From Cepaea nemoralis (lineage: Eukaryota > Mollusca > Gastropoda > Stylommatophora > Helicidae): DNA of 64,000 nucleotides. Both the position numbers and the translations under genes were made by a program. Location: contig JACEFZ010022373.1 of assembly GCA_014155875.1 (NCBI GenBank), positions 76,001-140,000 of the forward strand, in the 5' to 3' direction. The notes below the pieces were generated by a model. That model had not been told where the DNA came from and did no database searches. It saw nothing but the letters and a program-made list of their open reading frames with translations. This document shows, piece by piece, positions 46,085 to 60,075 of the stretch. Position 1 is the first letter of the stretch, and each line of letters starts with the position of its first letter.

Positions 46085-46671
46085 TGTCGTGTCCTCCTTT
46101 AAAGTGTCGTCCCTGGAGTGAGGAGATCCGACACCCACATTATAATATTATTTTTTTCCCCCTCAATATTCTGGAGAATCCACCAGCTTCCGTCCAACAC
46201 ACTCCATCAGCCTATGGACACCTTTTCCTATCACTCTCACACTGTCGTACTATGCCCCCTTCTCATACTTCCCCAACGCAACATACTCAACAACTCTTGC
46301 TTCTAGAAATTAATAAAGATTAATTTATTAAAATAAAAGTGTAACGTGTATGAGACGTGTATGCGAAGAAAATGTGTGACGTGTTCTATAAAGTGTGTAG
46401 ACTCTGTCTCTCAGACATCAACTCAGTCAGCTGATCACAGCAAAGATAGACCACAGCACGTTACGTCAGAACAAGTACGTCTCACCCGTTGCCGGAACCA
46501 TCTTGCCGGATAATGCTTTGCCTCTGTAGACCTCTGGTAATCCAATTTCATGAACATCCGAAATAGACACCGGTGGTATTAAGAGTTAATCAGGGACCGG
46601 TTGCACTCTACACAATGTCCGTTCCTAATGTTCCTAAACAAACTGCACAAGTCTTTTGCAGTGTGTACGCA
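46085..46671 (-). mobile_element. Putative 5' LTR of the Gypsy element
   Basis: Begins TGTCGTG next to the primer site. The right edge is inferred at TACGCA just before the CTAA-tailed LINE scrap; no second LTR is present to verify it. AT-rich blocks near 46140 and 46310-46335 fit LTR signals. Confidence 0.55.
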
Positions 46672-46741
46672 GTTAGTTAGTTAGTTAGTTAGTCGACAGA
46701 TCATCCTCGTTGCACATCGAACCATTCAGTCCATAAGTGCT
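46672..46741 (-). mobile_element. I-like LINE, extreme 3' end only
   Basis: TTAG repeats followed by GTCGACAGATCATCCTCG and CCATTCAGTCCATAAGTGC, identical to the end of the I-like LINE copies (40912-40972). A ~70-bp 5'-truncated insertion. Confidence 0.88.
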
Positions 46742-48290
46742 AATTACTAATGTTGATTGTTACTGTGATTGATCCTCACTCGTGTCTATCTAGCCTCACG
46801 TATAATGTCTTGTGTTCTATTACACGAGATTATATAACACTAGGTAACTATTAGACTGTTCTCATTTAGTTACTACTGTCTGATGCTGGTGGTGCATCAG
46901 TAATCATCACTATCTTTGGTGAATCAACTTCCTCCTAGCTTAAGTTACGTTTCTGTATGCAACTTTATTGACTCTTGAACTGGTGTTCTTCAGAATGGGT
47001 TTTTTAATTCTTTCCCAAAACTTGTAGAGTTTCCTTGGATCTGGTAGGGAACCTAGGATAGAAACAACACATCTGGTGATAGTACTAGTCACTGATCCCT
47101 TCGGCTGAGTGTAAGCCTATCACCTTGCTTAATGATCTTTAGCTAACTAGACTTAGTCACAGAGCAGATTAGCTACCCACCTAGAGTCGAATCAGGCTAT
47201 GACAAAGAAAAAATATCAGCAAACAGAATGCGGAACCCCGCCCACCAGGGACACCTACGGGAAGATCCCAATTATCCTTCATTACTCAATTCTCAACTAG
47301 TAAAGCTTATCAACACTTCACTAATCTATTCTAGCTAACAGAGCCAAGTATCACTTCACTACTCTAGCTAGTTTCCACTAACAGTGCTAATCATCACACT
47401 ATAGTTTAACAAGGCCACAGTCTATAGTAATTATAACGAATATATTATAATAAGTTATACCTTAAATGGCACTACTGCAGTCCTATAAATCATATCTACA
47501 TCTGCCATATAGGCACGTGTAAAATTAAGTCACTAATTAACACACGGTAGATATTATTTCCACTGGCACTGCAGTGCCCTGCACTCTGTCTAGAGCATTA
47601 TTCAAGTCCACCCTAGTTGATCTCAACTCGAGTTTATATGGCAAACTACCAAAGTTGTCCACGTGACGTTATCCTTTACTCCCCCACACAGGTGGCACAG
47701 TGGCAAATCATCCCCTGTCAAGAACTATTTTCCTGGCTTAAATCCTGTCAAAGTTGTCAGTAATTGCCTAGATTCTCAAAACAAGCCAGCTAGTTTCTGT
47801 AAACTCCCAACAAAGAGTTTCGATACCAAGCTGCCAATCATCTTGATGTTCCGGAAACCAAGAATTGACAGATGCACTGTTTTCCGTACTAGGTACTTCC
47901 GTTTTACATCTGCCCCTGTGATCTCACGGCTTCCATCTGCATTCAAATGTTGACAAACTTGTCACTCTTCTGTTCCGTGGTGACAATCCCAGCAGCCATT
48001 TCCGTCTGATGTCCTGCCGTATAGATGCCAAACGGAACCATTCCATATCCTAAGCTGACAATATATGTGATTCTACTTGTTAATGAACTGCCAACTCTGT
48101 GTATCCATTCCTTCTCACTCACCACCAAATGTGTTTATGGGCTGACACGATGTAACCTGTACAGCTGTGTTTACTCTGTTAGTACAAATAGATGTCGCTG
48201 GTCGATCGTCCGCTTAATCCGAAAATCCTCTGTAATAATCAACCGGATAAACACACGGTTTCATTTTGTGACAGTCACACATAGTTAAGT
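46742..48290. other. Unassigned segment
   Basis: No domain recognised. Frames near 47663-47953 (plus) and 48128-47946 (minus) are open but not assignable; a donor-like GTGAGTGAG lies near 48118 on the minus strand. Confidence 0.4.
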
Positions 48291-48650
48291 CTCACGTTGT
48301 CGTGAATCAGTAATTGGTAAAAATCAAAAATGGATGCTCTTACCCTCACGTGTCACAATGCAATCTTCATTTAACTAAATAAACAGTCAAATAAACTTGA
48401 CAGTTGAGAGTGTGTAAATTCAGCACAATAATGGAGTAAATAAAAGCGCCGGCCCTTCTGTAGGGCGTGCGTGGTGATTATCACTTGTTAGCCCCGCATG
48501 GCTAATTCTCACGCTGACGTGGATCGATAATTGGTAACATTCAAAAACGGCTGCTCTTACCATCACATATCACAAAGAATCCCTCATTTCACTGAATAAA
48601 AGGTCACATAAACTTGAAGTGTTGAGTAGTATGTAAATCCACTCTTAGAA
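48291..48650 (+). repeat. Diverged two-copy tandem repeat, ~215-bp period
   Basis: TCTCACGTTGTCGTGAATC...GATGCTCTTACC...AATAAAC...GTCAAATAAACTTGA (48291-48425) reappears with many substitutions at 48508-48645. An old tandem duplication. Confidence 0.8.
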
Positions 48651-49035
48651 CGAACACAATGATATACACAACATCGCGATTGAATTAAGTAAACTTGTTA
48701 AAATATTCAAAAATCGAGAGAGCATGTGAAGACACAAAGCGATCGAGGTAACTGACATATTTGAAAATAACTGTACACAGACTGAAGTTTACGTTCACCA
48801 AATTTCAAGAAATGTGCTTGACCTTTGTAGGATTTAATACACTTTTTTATGGGTTCTGTTTTTTTTGTGTTTTTTTTTGTCACTCTATATTTCCTCAGTG
48901 AATATAAACACGGAAGTTCATGTTTGTGACTCGCTAAGCAAGTTAGTTCAGTAATTGTTTCTTTGTTTTCTGATAGGCCGACATTTCAACAACACAGGAT
49001 GGTCTGCTTCTAAATGTCCCGTAATGGATTTCGAA

Positions 49036-49591
49036 CCTTCGACTCGGTATCATCATCAACATCATGTGCCCTGCCAGCTGGCATAGGAGTTCATATCTAT
49101 CTATAGATCTCGGTCATTGGTGCTTTGGAACAACTCTGCTGATGATATTCCTCCATGCCACGGTTTCAGTCCATCCAGCAACAATTCTCTTGGTCTGCCT
49201 CTACTTCCCTTCCCCTCGATCTGTCTATTTTTCCCGATGTTCTCCAATGTTCTCTTCTCATGACATGAGCACAGAAGCCATGTGGCTCGTTCTTATTGTT
49301 GTATATAATGTTCTAGTTTCATTAACCTCTCTTAGGCAGTCGTTGTTAGTTACTTTGACAGTCCCGGGAATTAGCAACATTCGTCTCAGGAACCACATCT
49401 ATGTTGCTTCCATGTTCTTCCTAAATTGTTCATTTACATTCCAAGATTCACTGCCATACAGCAAAACTGGTTCTATATAGCACTTCAGCACTTTCTTTCT
49501 TACATTCAGTGATAGTGACTTATTGCATAAGATACCCTTCATTCGTTCCTATTTTACCAAACTCTTAGAGACTCTATGTAGTTGTGCTTAG
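49036..49591 (-). mobile_element. LINE C-terminal fragment, antisense (copy 2)
   Basis: Counterpart of 32085-32640, with the same breaks. Confidence 0.8.
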
Positions 49592-50745
49592 CCGTGTCTG
49601 TTTTACTCTATAGAGTGTAGAGACTGGTAGCTGACACTTGTGTTGAGACTTCTCGCTCCTACGTTGCTTACGCACAGGTTTCTTTCGAGCTCGATGGGGC
49701 TTTGCTACGCTACACTAAGTTCTGTGAGTGATAAATCTCCACCGCGGAACAAACAATAAAAGAATCTTCCGATAGTCAAAGGCAGTCCTCCTTCTCCAAA
49801 TGTTTGGGCCCCTGTGCTCTCCTGGAACGTTCTGGTAACGAGCCCACCCGGGTAACGACTTTGGGCGTCTTTCTGCTGTCGTGGGTTCGGAACGTGTATC
49901 GACACGTTTGTTTCGTTTGCCCACGTATCACACACATTGCGTCTACTAGCTAGCCACCTCACACTAGGAGTGGAGAACTGCTCTCTGTGCTTCGTGCCCT
50001 CACACAAATTCAACCACCTTCGGCCGTGAGAACCCAACTCTTTTCTGGCCGTTCCACTCTGTCGTCGCCTCGGCATCGGTGGTTCTCTAAGCACAACAGA
50101 CATCTCTACCGTCATGTTGCCTTCTTGGTTTTCTGTTCATTGCTCAAAGACTGCACCACTGCTCTCTTCCCTGGGAAGCCAGCTCTTCCTCTGGGTCACT
50201 TGATTGCGCGCTTGAGCTTTACGAAGTCTAAATGTACCGTGCAGGCCCTTTCTACTATGGTTTTTGCATAGTCATTGCCATAATGGTTAGTTATTCATAA
50301 TGCCGCAACTATTCGTGGTTTGGTTAAATTAGGACCATTCTGGCTCATGGGTGAATCGAACATAAAACGTTATATGTAAAAGGCAGGCGTTCTGCAGCAC
50401 TAAAGTACAAGTTCTCTGGTCATAAAAACCACCCGGATGAATTATCCCTCACAGCGACCACAACATATCTCTAATTAGATGTTTAAAAGCAAACAGACGT
50501 TTTCTTATACTGAAGAACAAAGGCAGTAAAATGCGATATATGTACTTACGGTATTCCGTAATGGCCGTGACGTGTACAATCACAATGTGATACATCTTAG
50601 CTGTCACCATTTCTGCAGCAACCTTCTGTGATATAAAACGCATTAATTATGTGGTGTATTTACTTTCAGTCTTACATACGCACAACCACATTCTAACCGA
50701 CAAAATGACAGTATAAATACAGTTCATAATCATTATGTACCATTC
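49592..50745. other. Unassigned LTR-like segment (copy 2)
   Basis: Counterpart of 32641-33794. The minus-strand frame 50115-49705 is open here too, one residue different from copy 1. Confidence 0.4.
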
Positions 50746-51344
50746 AGGTAAGCGTGTTCGGTCATGTTTTACCATCTCACTCGATCACCAGAGTCGTGGA
50801 TCAGCTCTGTGTTCTTGTCTCGACCATACAATGTAGTCAAACCATCCAGTTATTTACTTCTCTGACATCCCCATTGTTCTCTCCACCTCGATCTTGCCAT
50901 TTGTCACCAAGTTCTCCAATTCTTTCTTCTCATAACGTGACCAACAAATTATGACTGCCTACATCTAATGTCTCTAATCAGTTTACGATCTTCATTTGTT
51001 TCTTATAGGACTTGGTGCATGTTTTTTTCTGCCTGTCCATGGTATTCTTTGTATTCTCCTCTGAAACCACATTTCCACAGCCATCAAATATTTTTCAGCT
51101 TGTCTGCTCATTGTTCACGCTTCAAATTCATACAAAAATGCAGGCTCTACGTAGCATCTCAACAACTCCTTTTCTCGTAGCAATTGACATCATTTTATTG
51201 GTCAGTTTGTGTGTGTGTGTGTGTATTTTTTCTTCTTGCAAAAGGCTACCTTCGCTATGGCGATTCTTGTTCTAATATCTTTAAGGCATCTCCCATCAAA
51301 TGTTATGCCTGTTCCGAGATAATTGTACCGTTTCACGTAGTTCT
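50746..51344 (-). mobile_element. LINE C-terminal fragment, antisense (copy 2)
   Basis: Counterpart of 33795-34395, with a shorter GT run near 51207-51226. Confidence 0.85.
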
Positions 51345-51431
51345 TAGTAAAATATAGTTAGGCTTTAGCAATTAGGCGATTCCAGTCTGTTTTATGCAAA
51401 CATAAGAGTTGGTGTTGAATGTGGGGATAAC

Positions 51432-51648
51432 TGAAAACTGTCATTTACTGCCAATATAGTACCTTGCGGTGTATGGCACAGGGGTCTTTGAGCCTGAGGA
51501 ATTAAGGCCGCCTGGCTAGTGCAGTCGCCGCAAACTGTGCAGGTTAAGATTTTCTTTTTTGCCCCCGACAGAAAAAAATCCCACGCCTTACCGAGGGATC
51601 GAACCCGGGAGAGTCCGACGTTCTAGCCACACGGCAAGCCGTTCCTCT
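51432..51648 (-). mobile_element. SINE family C, antisense (copy 2)
   Basis: Counterpart of 34483-34699. The left TSD has one substitution (TGTGGGGATAAC) while the right one is unchanged (51649-51660). Confidence 0.92.
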
Positions 51649-52278
51649 TTTGGGGATAACAAATTCTCCAAAACAATATAAGTGACTGTGTTTTAATAAT
51701 TTCAGCAAAGGATTTTTCATTCGTTAACGTCATATGATTTATAACTCTGAAGAATGCACCTGCCGGGGTGCAACAGAATAAATCATTCAATAAATCAGGC
51801 AACATATTGTGTGTAGCTTCTGTGTTAAATATAAAATAGTGCAAACATTTCTTCGCAGAACTCCCTCTAGTCACGGCCAGACGACAAGCCTCGATCTATT
51901 GCCAGTTCTCTTTCCTCGTGGACCCTTATATACCAGATGTCTGTAATTTACACGGAAAGACAGTCCCAGAAGTCGCCGATTGTAAAACACTTTAAACCTG
52001 TCACATTTCGCACTGTATCGTCCAGCATTCTCTCCCGGGAGGTCGACATGTCCGGTCTGTATACTGGACTTTAGAGAACTTGCTCTCGCTGTCAGATTCT
52101 CTCACAATTTAAATATACATAACGAATATTGTGAGGCCAAAACGGACATATTGGAGTCGTGTTCTTCATTCTCCAGGTAGCTTATTCTTCCTTTCTTCCT
52201 GCCTCGTTTAACTCAGTTTCTTAAGCGGCTGGTCTATGCACACACACTAAGCTACCATAATGTGCTTTGAGAACACCA

Positions 52279-52594
52279 CACACCAGCCTTTCGAAAACAC
52301 CACACAATCGCCCTTCAACAGCACGACACAATAGCGCTTCAACACCACCACACAACCGCAATTCCACACTACCACACAACCGCGCTTCAACACCACCACA
52401 CAACCGCAATTCCACACTACCACACAACCGCAATTCCATACCACCACACAAAAGCACTTCAACACCACCACACAACCGCAATTCCACACTATCACACAAC
52501 CGCGCTTCAACACCACCACACAACCGCAATTCCACACTACCACACAACCGCAATTCCATACCACCACACAAAAGCACTTCAACACCACCACTTG
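52279..52594 (+). repeat. 24-bp minisatellite, 120-bp higher-order (copy 2)
   Basis: Counterpart of 35330-35645, with the same number of units and a few point differences. Confidence 0.92.
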
Positions 52595-52898
52595 GTATTA
52601 ACAAACTTAAGAACAGTTTCAGCCCAGTTACACTACTCTATCTGGCACTGGCAAAGATCTAGAAAAAGGTTGACCACTGAATCTACTTCCTGGCACATGT
52701 GTGTATGCGCGTAAGATGACCCCGTAGGCAGGGTTAATCAATAAATAACATACAACTCATCACAATACTTGACCGGAAGTCATGTGTAAAGTATGTTATT
52801 AATATATTCTTCAACTAAACCATCGACTAAACTAAACGACTAATATATTCTTTCTTCTTAAGCAGTGATCTATAGACATTGACTAATTCTTTGTACTG

Positions 52899-53342
52899 TT
52901 CTCTTGTGCGTGCGTGTATGTGTGTATAAGTTTGTATGGGCATGTGTGTGTAGGTGTGTAGGTATATGTATGTGTGTGTATGTTCGTGTATGTATGTGTA
53001 TATGTTTATGTGCGTATTTGTGCATATATGCAGTGTATGCAAGGGAGTGTGTATTTGTGTGTTACTGAGAGTTTGCAGAACGGTGAATGTATGTGCAAAT
53101 GATGTATGTATGCAAGTATGTATGTGTGTGTGTGTGTGTGTGTTTATGAATGTGCGTGCGTACGTGTGTCTGCCTGTCTCATAACATGGTAATATGTATT
53201 GTTTATGTTTACAAAATCCAAATGTCAATGTTGTTTTCCTAATGCACAATTGATGAAATAAAGGTGAGTGATTGGAAGGGCCGAATGTAAGACCGGGCTA
53301 CGTGTCCAAGTTGTGACCTATTGAAAATAAAAAAAGATTCTT
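52899..53342 (+). mobile_element. Dispersed repeat D with GT-rich region (copy 2)
   Basis: Counterpart of 35950-36390, with a slightly longer GT run near 53124-53143. Confidence 0.7.
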
Positions 53343-53420
53343 CATTCGTTCCATGTGCTACGTAAACAGACTAATTAATATATTATTTTCTCCTCTACAC
53401 TTGGCTTTATAAACTGACTG

Positions 53421-53666
53421 TCGCAAAACTGTCATGTACTGTCTACAGTACGTTGCCGTGTAGGAAAGAGGTGGGTGTGGAGTTGGAGTCTTGAGCCTGA
53501 GGAATTAAGGCCGCCTGGCTAGTTCAGTCTCCGCGAATTGTGCAGGTTAGGGTTGTCTTTATGCTCCCAACAGAAAAAAAAAATTCACGCCTTACCGAGG
53601 ATTTGAACTTGAGTCTCCCATTCTAGCCTCTCGGCCAGTAGCTCCTCAACATACAGTGTCTAATTA
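53421..53666 (-). mobile_element. SINE family C, second antisense copy (copy 2)
   Basis: Counterpart of 36470-36715. Confidence 0.87.
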
Positions 53667-53730
53667 ATACATTATCTTCTCTTCCACATTGGGCAACATA
53701 CCGTGAATAATTAATATATTCATTTCACAC

Positions 53731-54245
53731 GAAGATGCGAAGAATACCACTAAGGGATAGAAAATCCAATAAGCCAGTAAACACAGAACCAAATGAAAAT
53801 CGTAAATTGATTAGAGACATTAGTCGTAGACAGTCAAGACAACAAATGATAGGAAATCACAAATGAAGACATCAGGACAAAAGTAGGGGTTATGGCAGCG
53901 CTAGATTACATCAGAAAACAGCATATTAAATGGTTTGGTCACTTACCTAGGCTATCAACTAACAGTATACCTCAACAAGTAATGATGTAGCAACAGATAA
54001 TGCCGGCCATGTAAATGATGGACAGAGCCAATAGCAGAGTCCATGGGAATCTCGATACTTGAAGCCCACAAACGGGCACTCTCCCGCTGTTTATACATCA
54101 CATCGACACCTCGAGGTACATGAGGAATATTATTAGTCAAGATTTGTTGGTCATGGCATGAGAAGGATAAGTTAAACATCATTGCGGCAACTGGCAAGAT
54201 TTATGGGAAGAAAGGAAGGGGAAGGCAGAGAGATAAATACCTGTG
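53731..54245 (+). mobile_element. LINE fragment with nested LINE (copy 2)
   Basis: Counterpart of 36780-37290, with the same AGTCAAGA duplications flanking the nested piece. It has 3 extra bases (ATT) near 54131. Confidence 0.9.
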
Positions 54246-54656
54246 TGGGGTACAAAACTCCCCAGACACCATTAGTGGGTTGACATATATCTGTGTGGGG
54301 TACAAAACTCACCAGACACCATTAGTGGGTTGACATATACCTGTGTTTCTTTCTGTGTGTCTTCATCAATATCCGGTTTATCCCATAAGGATTATAATTA
54401 TGTGGACATCCTTGACGTCATAATCGTGTGCACCATTTAGCACTTTCTTGTCAAATTAGCGTGATCGACGTGTGGCAGTGGCTTTGAGAAGGTGGAAGTA
54501 AGGGCACAGACTGAAAACTTCACCAACACCAAAGGCATTGTACAGTCACTAGGAAAGAGATATGGGCACAGTCTGTATGACACCAACACCAAAGACAGTG
54601 TACTGTCACTAAGAAATAAGTATGGGCACAGACTGTATGACAACTACCCCAACATC

Positions 54657-55268
54657 CCGGGCCCATCCGGGGGAGCAAAGAATAGTAACACTGTTGTCTA
54701 CCATGCACGTCGTAAGAGGCGACTAAGGAGGATATGGTTCCGTCGCCCTGCTTCTGAGCGAGTGCGTAGCGCGACACCGAGCTGTGAGTTTCACATGGAA
54801 TGCTTTTACATCTGTCCGCGGTTGTTTGTAGCGTGAACTGCATGTTCGGAACGATGGCGGCCGGCTGTTGGTGGATTGACTGGTTTGCCTTTTCAGGAGA
54901 CTCCTGAGAGTCGCCGCTGGAGCTACGGAGTTCGTGCTTTGTGCGGTGCTTTCAGCAGGTCGCCCTGCAAAAAGAGACCAAGCCATATGGGATAAAGCCC
55001 GGGCCAATGAAGTCTTTCTGATGACTGCCGTTTCCATCGACGATGAACAGTATTTTTCGTGGGGGACTTTTGTGTTGGCATTCTGGCGGGGCGGCATTAT
55101 GCACAGTGTACCTGTTCGGGCTGTTGGCTTGCTGATACACCTGTCTATTCCATTGTTCACATTAATCAGTGAGGAGCATTTTGTGTGGTATATACTGGCA
55201 TAGGAACGGAGCAATATGGGGACGGCCCGTTGCCGTGAAGTTGGAACCATGACTAACTAACTAACTAA
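54657..55268 (+). mobile_element. CTAA-tailed retroposon (copy 2)
   Basis: Counterpart of 37702-38333, 20 bp shorter. The TSD CTACCCCAACATC is intact at 54644-54656 and 55269-55281. The deletion near 54893 removes sequence between two TTTT words and breaks the frame open in copy 1. Confidence 0.88.
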
Positions 55269-55404
55269 CTACCCCAACATCACATGCATTGTACAATCAT
55301 AATGAAACACACTATCCATTACCTCATATCGGGAGCCGTAACGTCAACTATTTGCTCCGCCACAACGCTTGGCAGTGGAAGATGATAACGATGATGAACA
55401 CCAG

Positions 55405-55625
55405 AGCAGTATAACGTAAATATAAATGGGAACACACTGAAACAAGTTAGACAGGACACATATCTGGGCAGTGTGTTCACAGACGATGGAAGACTGGATA
55501 GAGAAATAGAAATGAGAATACAGAAAGCAAGTAACACGAACAGCCAAATAACTCATGTCATAAAAGATCTTAACATCAACATGCATACAGAAAGACATTT
55601 AAGAAATCACATCTGACGTTAGTGG
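55405..55625 (+). mobile_element. LINE RT-end fragment (copy 2)
   Basis: Counterpart of 38470-38690. Confidence 0.85.
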
Positions 55626-56339
55626 TGATTTGTTCATCAAGATTGACGTGGTGTTTTGTCCATCCAAATTGATGATGATCATTAATTGCATCCAGTGGGG
55701 ATGAAGTTGGATGAAGAATGACTTGCGCAATGAATTGGATTAAAGTTAGAAAGAGTTGCGCAATTCGTCGACCTTACTCTGTCGCATGAGCCCATCTGAA
55801 TCCAGTGGCAAGATAAGACGACTAGAGACGAATATAAGTGCAGTGGATGACCAGGCCTCTCTACGTGAATGACCGTGCTCATTGCGTTCCACAAAGTTTT
55901 ACAGGTAAACGCAGTCTTGCCTGTTGAATCATCAATAATTTCTTCCTGCAGTCTGCCTAATCCTATCTTCACATGCTGGGTAGGCATATCTTAGTCCACC
56001 GATTGGTTTGACGCCGAATCGGTAACCCATGCTTGGTTTTGCCGGTCTGTCACTGCTGTTGCCCGGGATTTGGGGGAGGGGTGTCCGCTGTCGTATGCCT
56101 ACAAGTCCTAGGAGCCACAGGCGTGAGATGGATGTCAGACTTGGACCTGTGGAGAATTGGCCATGAAAAGGGCGTGGCAGCCATCCGTACCATAGGTACT
56201 ACCGATGTTTGTTATTTCATACCCTCCAATGATGTTAGTACAAGCAACAAGACAAACAAAACACAGACAGTTACATTTGCTTCCTTTCTGCGACGTTTCA
56301 CGGCAAAATCAGTAGGACAAAAAGAAAAAGAGGAAGAAA

Positions 56340-57066
56340 CAGAAGAGGTATGGCATCAGGTGCTACAGATGAGTCAGTGCAAGAGCTGCCAGAAGAGATC
56401 TCACATGCAGACGATGTAATTATGTACACAGATGTGTATGTGATCAGAGGTAACACGAGGAGGGGTAGGGGAGTTGTATGTAAAAGACATGGACACTGTT
56501 TAAGAACGGAGAGTGCGGCATATGCTTATAGAGGATCTAGCTTCAGAATGAAAAAGAATAAATAGCATGGCTCCAGACGCAGACATTCAATCTGGCCTTG
56601 TGTATTTAGTGACTCATTGAACATGCTCAGGAGGATAGAGATGGGGTGGGTCCGAAGAGATGGCTTCTGTCTCTGGAGGGGTCTCGGCTGGCAAATATTA
56701 GTTTCATCTTCGTGCCAGGGCATGCGGGCGTTCATGGGAATGAGCAGTATTACCGGCTTGCAGGTAGGGCTAATGTGGAAGGCGGACGAGCCATGGACCA
56801 GGCAGACATTCTGAATGCTCTAGGAGAAGCAAGTCGTTTACAAGAACCAAGCGATGACTGGGAATCTACAACCATGGTCAGACTGCGAGAACAGCAAGTT
56901 AAAAGAGGTGTGGCCAAACAAGAATACTACGCAGGAAACCAAAGAAGAGTAATAAACTCACACAGAACTGGCGTCGTTAGCCGCTACACGCTGCGGGATT
57001 TGCTGAGGAGGGGATCCGAGCACTTATGGACTGAATAGTTCGATGTGCAACGAGGATGATCTGTCG

Positions 57067-57132
<66 letters not shown>

Positions 57133-57134
57133 AT

Positions 57135-57165
<31 letters not shown>

Positions 57166-57169
57166 TTAG
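56340..57169 (+). mobile_element. I-like LINE 3' end, sense (copy 2)
   Basis: Counterpart of 39405-40226, with a longer CTAA tail (57065-57165). Confidence 0.9.
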
Positions 57170-57589
57170 AATGAACAATAAGGCCCACAGGAGCCACTCT
57201 GTGCAACACCATCTTAGGAAGCTGATGAAGACATGAAGCCAACCATCCTGTGTGTAACCCGTGTCGGAATAGAAGCATCGGCAGCGGTGACCGCTGCACA
57301 ATAATAATAACAAATGGCGCTAATTCTACAAAATGAATATATATCAGTAGATACTTAAAAAGGCACTCTAGAAGACAATCTTTATAATAGCGTACAATCT
57401 GGAAATAACTGTTGTTGCCATCAAATGACACCCTCCATGATTGTTCTCTCCAAACTTAACAACCATAAAAGCAAGGATGGGAGCTACTTTATGATAAACA
57501 AACTGATGTAGTGATGACTCTTTGAGATCGCCTGGAGTGTGCAGCTGAATACAGGCTTTATTTTTAGGAAAGAGGGGAAAGCGTTAGGG

Positions 57590-57592
57590 GAG

Positions 57593-57679
<87 letters not shown>

Positions 57680-57758
57680 GATACGAGAGAGGGGGAAAGA
57701 GCGGAAGAGAAATATACAGATAGTGGGAGAGAGAGGGGGAAAGCGTTAGGGGAGATAG

Positions 57759-57829
<71 letters not shown>

Positions 57830-57835
57830 GAGAAG
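57590..57835. repeat. GATA/GA microsatellite (copy 2)
   Basis: Counterpart of 40651-40895, with different block lengths. Confidence 0.97.
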
Positions 57836-57849
57836 AAACGCATGTGAGA

Positions 57850-59198
57850 TTAGTTAGTTAGTCGACAGATCATCCTCATTGCACAACGAACCATTCAGTC
57901 CATAAGTGCTCGGATCCCATCCTCAGCAAATCCCGCAGCGTGTAGCGGCTCACGACACCAGTTCTGTGTTGGTTTATGAAGCTTCTTTGGCTTCCTGCGA
58001 GTGTTCGTGTCTGGCCGCCCCTCTTTTAATTTGCTGTTCTCGCAGTCTGGCCATGGTTGTAGATTCACAGTCATCACTTGGTTCTCGCAAAAGTCTTACT
58101 TCTCGTTGAGCATTCTCGTCCGACCTCCACAGTAATCTTACCTGCGAGCTTGTCAGCCGGCTCATTTCCTTGTACTCCCGCATGCCCTGGCACGAAGATG
58201 AAACTAATCTTTGCCAGCCGAGACCGCTCCAGAGATAGCAACCATTCTCTTCGGATCCACACCATCTCTATCCTCTTGAGCATGCTCATTGAGTCGCTAA
58301 GGAAACATGCCCTAGTGAATGTCTGTGTTATTGCTTTACTTACTGCCATGACTTCCATAGTCAGGCTACATGTGATCTCAGCAAAAGCACCAGAGTCCTC
58401 CTTTACAATTCTCCCTCCAGCCCGAGCTGTAAAGGCCCATCAGCTTCTCACATGTCGGACGACCGACCCATCTGTGTAGATGACCGCGTCACCGTCTAGC
58501 GAATTCTCGAAAATCAACGTTTTAACTTCCACCTCTGTATTTTCTATCTAGTTGGATGCAAACTGAAAAGGATGTGCAGAAGTCTGTTGGCACTTGTACC
58601 CACTCCTCGCCAGGTTCTAAGTCCTCAAGTGAAAAACACTTGCTGAAGGATGCCTTCGGCTTCACCCATCCACGACCGTCCTCATTTTAACCTGCTGTCC
58701 TTCACCTTCATAATCTCACTATGCAGTGGACGTTGTGTGTGTACGTTAACTCTGAGGTAGGCGCGTGCTCTGCAAACTTGTATTCTCTCTTCAATGGTTG
58801 GAAAATCAAGAAGGTAGCGCATCGCCCTGCATGCTGTATCTCTTGTACATCCAAGAATAATGCGCATAGCTTCATTCTGTATACTTTCCATCCTTTCTAT
58901 CTGCTAACGGCTGAGAGTCAGGATTACCATCGGGTACTCAAAAAAAAAAAAAACAGACATGACCAGCCCCTCGTAGAGAAGACATAAATGGCGCTGCTCG
59001 CAGTTTGCTGCCGCCATCACCCGCATCGCAGCCAAACCCAGCTTGGCCTTTGTTATCACCTGGTCTATGTGCTCATTATAAGCAAGGCTTCGATCAAAAC
59101 GTGTCCCCCGATAATTCATTGCCTGCGTTCTTTCCACAGTCTCTGAACACAGCTTTACAGTTGGTGATGGAGTGTTGACAATATGATTATTCAACGAG
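57850..59198 (-). mobile_element. I-like LINE 3' part, antisense (copy 2)
   Basis: Counterpart of 40911-42240, with the RNase H motifs preserved and a longer A-run near 58940-58953. Confidence 0.9.
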
Positions 59199-59389
59199 AA
59201 CATACATGCATGCCAACTGTATAGCGTGTGGGATTGGCCAAAGGAAACACATCGTTTGCTTTCATGTACTGTAAACGCCAACGGTGAAGCATTGTACATC
59301 TTGTGCGGCTGTGCATGTGGGCTTGCGCGCGTGATCGCGTATGACCGCGTGCTCGCACGCATGAGTGTGATCGTGCATGCGAATACCCG

Positions 59390-59415
59390 TGTGTGTGTGT
59401 GTGTGTGTGCGTGCA

Positions 59416-59478
<63 letters not shown>
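59390..59478. repeat. GT/CGTG compound microsatellite (copy 2)
   Basis: GT, then CGTG repeats (59408-59448), then GT. Copy 1 has pure GT here. Confidence 0.97.
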
Positions 59479-59624
59479 CGACGATGAAAGAAAGCTACTC
59501 GAAATGAAGTTTACATTTAGCTTTTATTTAGCATTTTATGAAGAATACATAAACAAATAGGACAGAGCTATAAAGTCATATAACATATTCTTTCTATCAA
59601 ATACATATATAATAATTTCCAGTT

Positions 59625-59654
<30 letters not shown>

Positions 59655-59660
<6 letters not shown>

Positions 59661-60075
59661 TGTATGGCAGGAATCTTGGAATGTAAATGAACAAATTAAG
59701 AAGCACTTAGAAGAAACATAAATGTGGTATTTGAGACGAATATTGCGAATTCCTTGGAATGCTATAGTAACTAGCAACGATTGCCTGAAAGAGGCTAATG
59801 AAACAAGAACCATATATACAACAAAAAGAAAGAGACAAACAGCTTTCTTTGGTCATGTGGTGAGAAGAGAGACATTGGAGAAAATCGTGGCAACTAGAAA
59901 GATCGAAGAGCCGAGAGGCAGAGGCAGACCAAGAGAAATGATGCTGGATGGATTCAGACGGTGGCATGGAGGGATATCATCAGCAGAGTTGATCCAGAAC
60001 AAAAATGAAAGAGATCTGAGGAGAACCATGAGCGCATACGCCAGCTGGCAGGGCACTTGATAATGATGATATATA
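59655..60075 (+). mobile_element. LINE C-terminal fragment, sense (copy 2)
   Basis: Counterpart of 42655-43075 with an open frame 59722-60060. Confidence 0.88.

Noticed and set aside
47663..48128. Possible host exon on either strand (open frames, donor-like GTGAGTGAG near 48118 on minus)
   Set aside because: No matching acceptor, domain or conserved reading could be established, so it is left unassigned.
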